Part shown: positions 62,879 through 64,000 of the stretch, piece after piece | Layout: each line of letters opens with the position of its first letter | Position numbering within the stretch: position 1 is the stretch's first letter | Assembly (NCBI GenBank): GCA_045837725.1 | Contig: JBEWZL010000202.1 | Coordinates: 310,001-374,000, forward strand | Direction: 5' to 3' | DNA from: Vermamoeba vermiformis | Taxonomy: Eukaryota > Tubulinea > Echinamoebida | DNA: 64,000 bases | Notes under the pieces: generated by a model | The model's input: only the letters and a program-made list of their open reading frames with translations | Told to the model about the DNA's origin: nothing | Databases searched by the model: none | Program-made: the position numbers and the translations under genes

Positions 62879-63700
62879 ATGAACCGCGATACTGTTTTGT
62901 ATATGATCAAGAACTTTGTAGACATCAAATCACTTGTTACGGGTTGGATGTCAACGTGCAAGAAATTACGGCGAAAGCTTTTAGAACCAAGCTTCTACAT
63001 CAATGAAAAATTCGTCGAATTAAGAAAAAAATATCCTGTCGTTGATCTATATTTAAAAAGAGACAAAACAAAGCAACTCATCTTCAACCATCCGTTTAAA
63101 TTTTTGTTGGAATGCGAAGAGCTGGAAACAAACACCATTAACAACGCGTGCGAAATGTTAAGACGATTATTTCCGGCCTATGAACATGGCAGCTTGGCAG
63201 GAGTCGACTATTTGCTTCAGACCGCAGAAAGCCAAAAGTTCAAAATGGATGTCAGCGACAACTATGGCCTATTAGTTCCACCTCAATACGCGCAATTTTT
63301 CAGCTTATGTCGCGAATCAAACATCCATCAAGGCGGCCTCCAGTTCATCTTCCCCTCATTTCAACCCTATTGCTGGCGCTACCAAGTATGCGAAGGCCTA
63401 ATGAAATTCGCTAACTGGTCCGATTGCGGATCTGACGGTGCATCGTACTTCTTCTTAATATGCGATATTCATAGCCCTTGGTACGGTCGTCTCATCTACT
63501 ATACGTACCGCCGCGACGGCAATTTCCACGTGCTACCACAACACTGGTCGTTCAATGACTTTTTGCAGCTCCTCGTTGACAACGAACAAGCCACGAAAAT
63601 GCACGTGTTTGGCGCGGTGAAGGTAGAGACCGGCGATGATACTCGAGACATTATTCAACAACCAATCGGACACTTTTGGGAAGAACCATGGCACTTTTAA
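62879..63700 (+). CDS. F-box-like / SUKH (SMI1-KNR4-like) domain protein
   Basis: A single exon of 273 aa. Residues 1-45 look like an F-box missing its LP start (TVLYMIKNFVDIKSLVTG, then CKKLRRKLLEPSFY). Residues about 120-255 resemble the SUKH fold: LVPPQYAQFFSLCRES, GLMKFANWSDCGSDGASYFF, LICDIHSPWYGRLIYYTY, and WSFNDFLQLLVDN. SUKH domains act as immunity proteins against bacterial polymorphic toxins and as adaptors in eukaryotes (Smi1/Knr4, FBXO3). F-box plus SUKH suggests a ubiquitin-ligase adaptor. No intron is seen; a further 5' exon supplying the F-box start is possible, and a short upstream ORF overlaps the ATG. Confidence 0.65.
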   Translation: MNRDTVLYMIKNFVDIKSLVTGWMSTCKKLRRKLLEPSFYINEKFVELRKKYPVVDLYLKRDKTKQLIFNHPFKFLLECEELETNTINNACEMLRRLFPAYEHGSLAGVDYLLQTAESQKFKMDVSDNYGLLVPPQYAQFFSLCRESNIHQGGLQFIFPSFQPYCWRYQVCEGLMKFANWSDCGSDGASYFFLICDIHSPWYGRLIYYTYRRDGNFHVLPQHWSFNDFLQLLVDNEQATKMHVFGAVKVETGDDTRDIIQQPIGHFWEEPWHF

Positions 63701-63790
63701 TCACGGCTACTACATGGTAGTGAGATCGTTATTAAAATTAAATAAAAACTTCCTTTAAAATTCGACTATTTAACGCACGTTTTTTAAATC

Positions 63791-64000
63791 TTACTCGTCT
63801 CTATCATTTGCAAATAATTCACTAAGTGACTCGACTTTTTCAACTCCGAATATATCATAGCTATTAACGTCGAATTTGAACGGCTTACTGCCAAAGTTGA
63901 ACTCGATGACTGCAATAATACAACGTCAGTCACTATGAAGTCTAATCAGCAAAGTTATTATTACAACGCACCTGCTTCTTGTCGTGCGGCAACGACCGGA
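63791..64000 (-). CDS. C-terminal end of a SPRY-type protein (partial)
   Basis: Two exons are visible. The last (63791-63910 region) encodes VIEFNFGSKPFKFDVNSYDIF and an acidic ending (SLSELFANDRDE), and is joined by a 60-nt intron to ...VVAARQEA at the window edge. IEFNFGSKPFKFD matches the final strand of SPRY domains such as RanBPM/RBP9 and DDX1 (here [11 protein letters not shown]). Most of the gene lies outside the window, so the family cannot be fixed. Confidence 0.6.

Overview
The window looks like nuclear DNA of an intron-rich, compact-genome unicellular eukaryote. Genes carry many GT-AG introns of about 45-90 nt, neighbours are often head-to-head with 60-250 bp between starts, and the proteome is typically eukaryotic: DDX1, BUB3, PEX6, a Rab GTPase, proline dehydrogenase, a WIP/verprolin, a TRAPPC14-like subunit, receptor-like kinases, F-box proteins and a U2 snRNA. 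The mix of WIP, BUB3, PEX6 and TRAPPC14-like genes suits an amoeboid or other protist of the Amorphea (amoebozoan or early opisthokont grade). I cannot name the species.

Layout. 1-3.3 kb: a LIM-domain gene whose product runs into a very long AHNAK-like KADVKV repeat tail that leaves the window. 4.7-6.2 kb: an F-box fused to a degenerate eEF1A-like GTPase. 6.7-7.9 kb: a TspO/MBR-like membrane protein. 8.5-12.1 kb: DDX1, with a U2 snRNA gene inside one intron. 12.2-15.1 kb: a TRAPPC14-like gene. 15.25-15.6 kb: a hairpin-rich candidate non-coding RNA. 15.6-18.0 kb: two unknown genes. 18.2-19.9 kb: BUB3. 20-20.9 kb: unknown. 21.7-24.3 kb: WIP/verprolin. 24.4-25.6 kb: a TOM1/GPR137-like 7-TM protein. 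25.8-29.6 kb: an F-box/LRR protein. 29.73 kb: an unusual intron-containing tRNA-like gene. 30.4 kb: a small secreted, probably GPI-anchored protein. 30.9-36.2 kb: PEX6, with a foldback/TIR element in one intron. 36.4-39.1 kb: a multi-pass membrane protein and a membrane-anchored methyltransferase. 39.1-40.4 kb: an F-box/ankyrin-like protein. 40.5-42.9 kb: proline dehydrogenase. 43.1 kb: a 51-aa gene. 43.9-45.0 kb: an intronless divergent actin. 45.1-46.2 kb: a Rab18-like GTPase. 46.5-48.3 kb: a PA-domain 7-TM protein. 49.4-50.6 kb: unknown. 51-54.2 kb: two divergent single-pass receptor kinases, one with a Ly6/three-finger-like ectodomain. 54.3-62.0 kb: two tandem Z1-domain helicase-like genes with matching intron positions and phases. 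62.9-63.7 kb: an F-box-like/SUKH protein. 63.8 kb to the end: the tail of a SPRY-type gene.

The right end is the most unusual part. Z1 and SUKH are families best known from bacterial conflict systems (restriction-linked Z1 ATPases and SUKH immunity proteins), and here they sit together as spliced eukaryotic genes. Four F-box-type proteins with four different partner modules lie in the window. Exon joins were read by eye from consensus GT/AG sites, reading-frame phase and family resemblance; no alignment or expression data were available.
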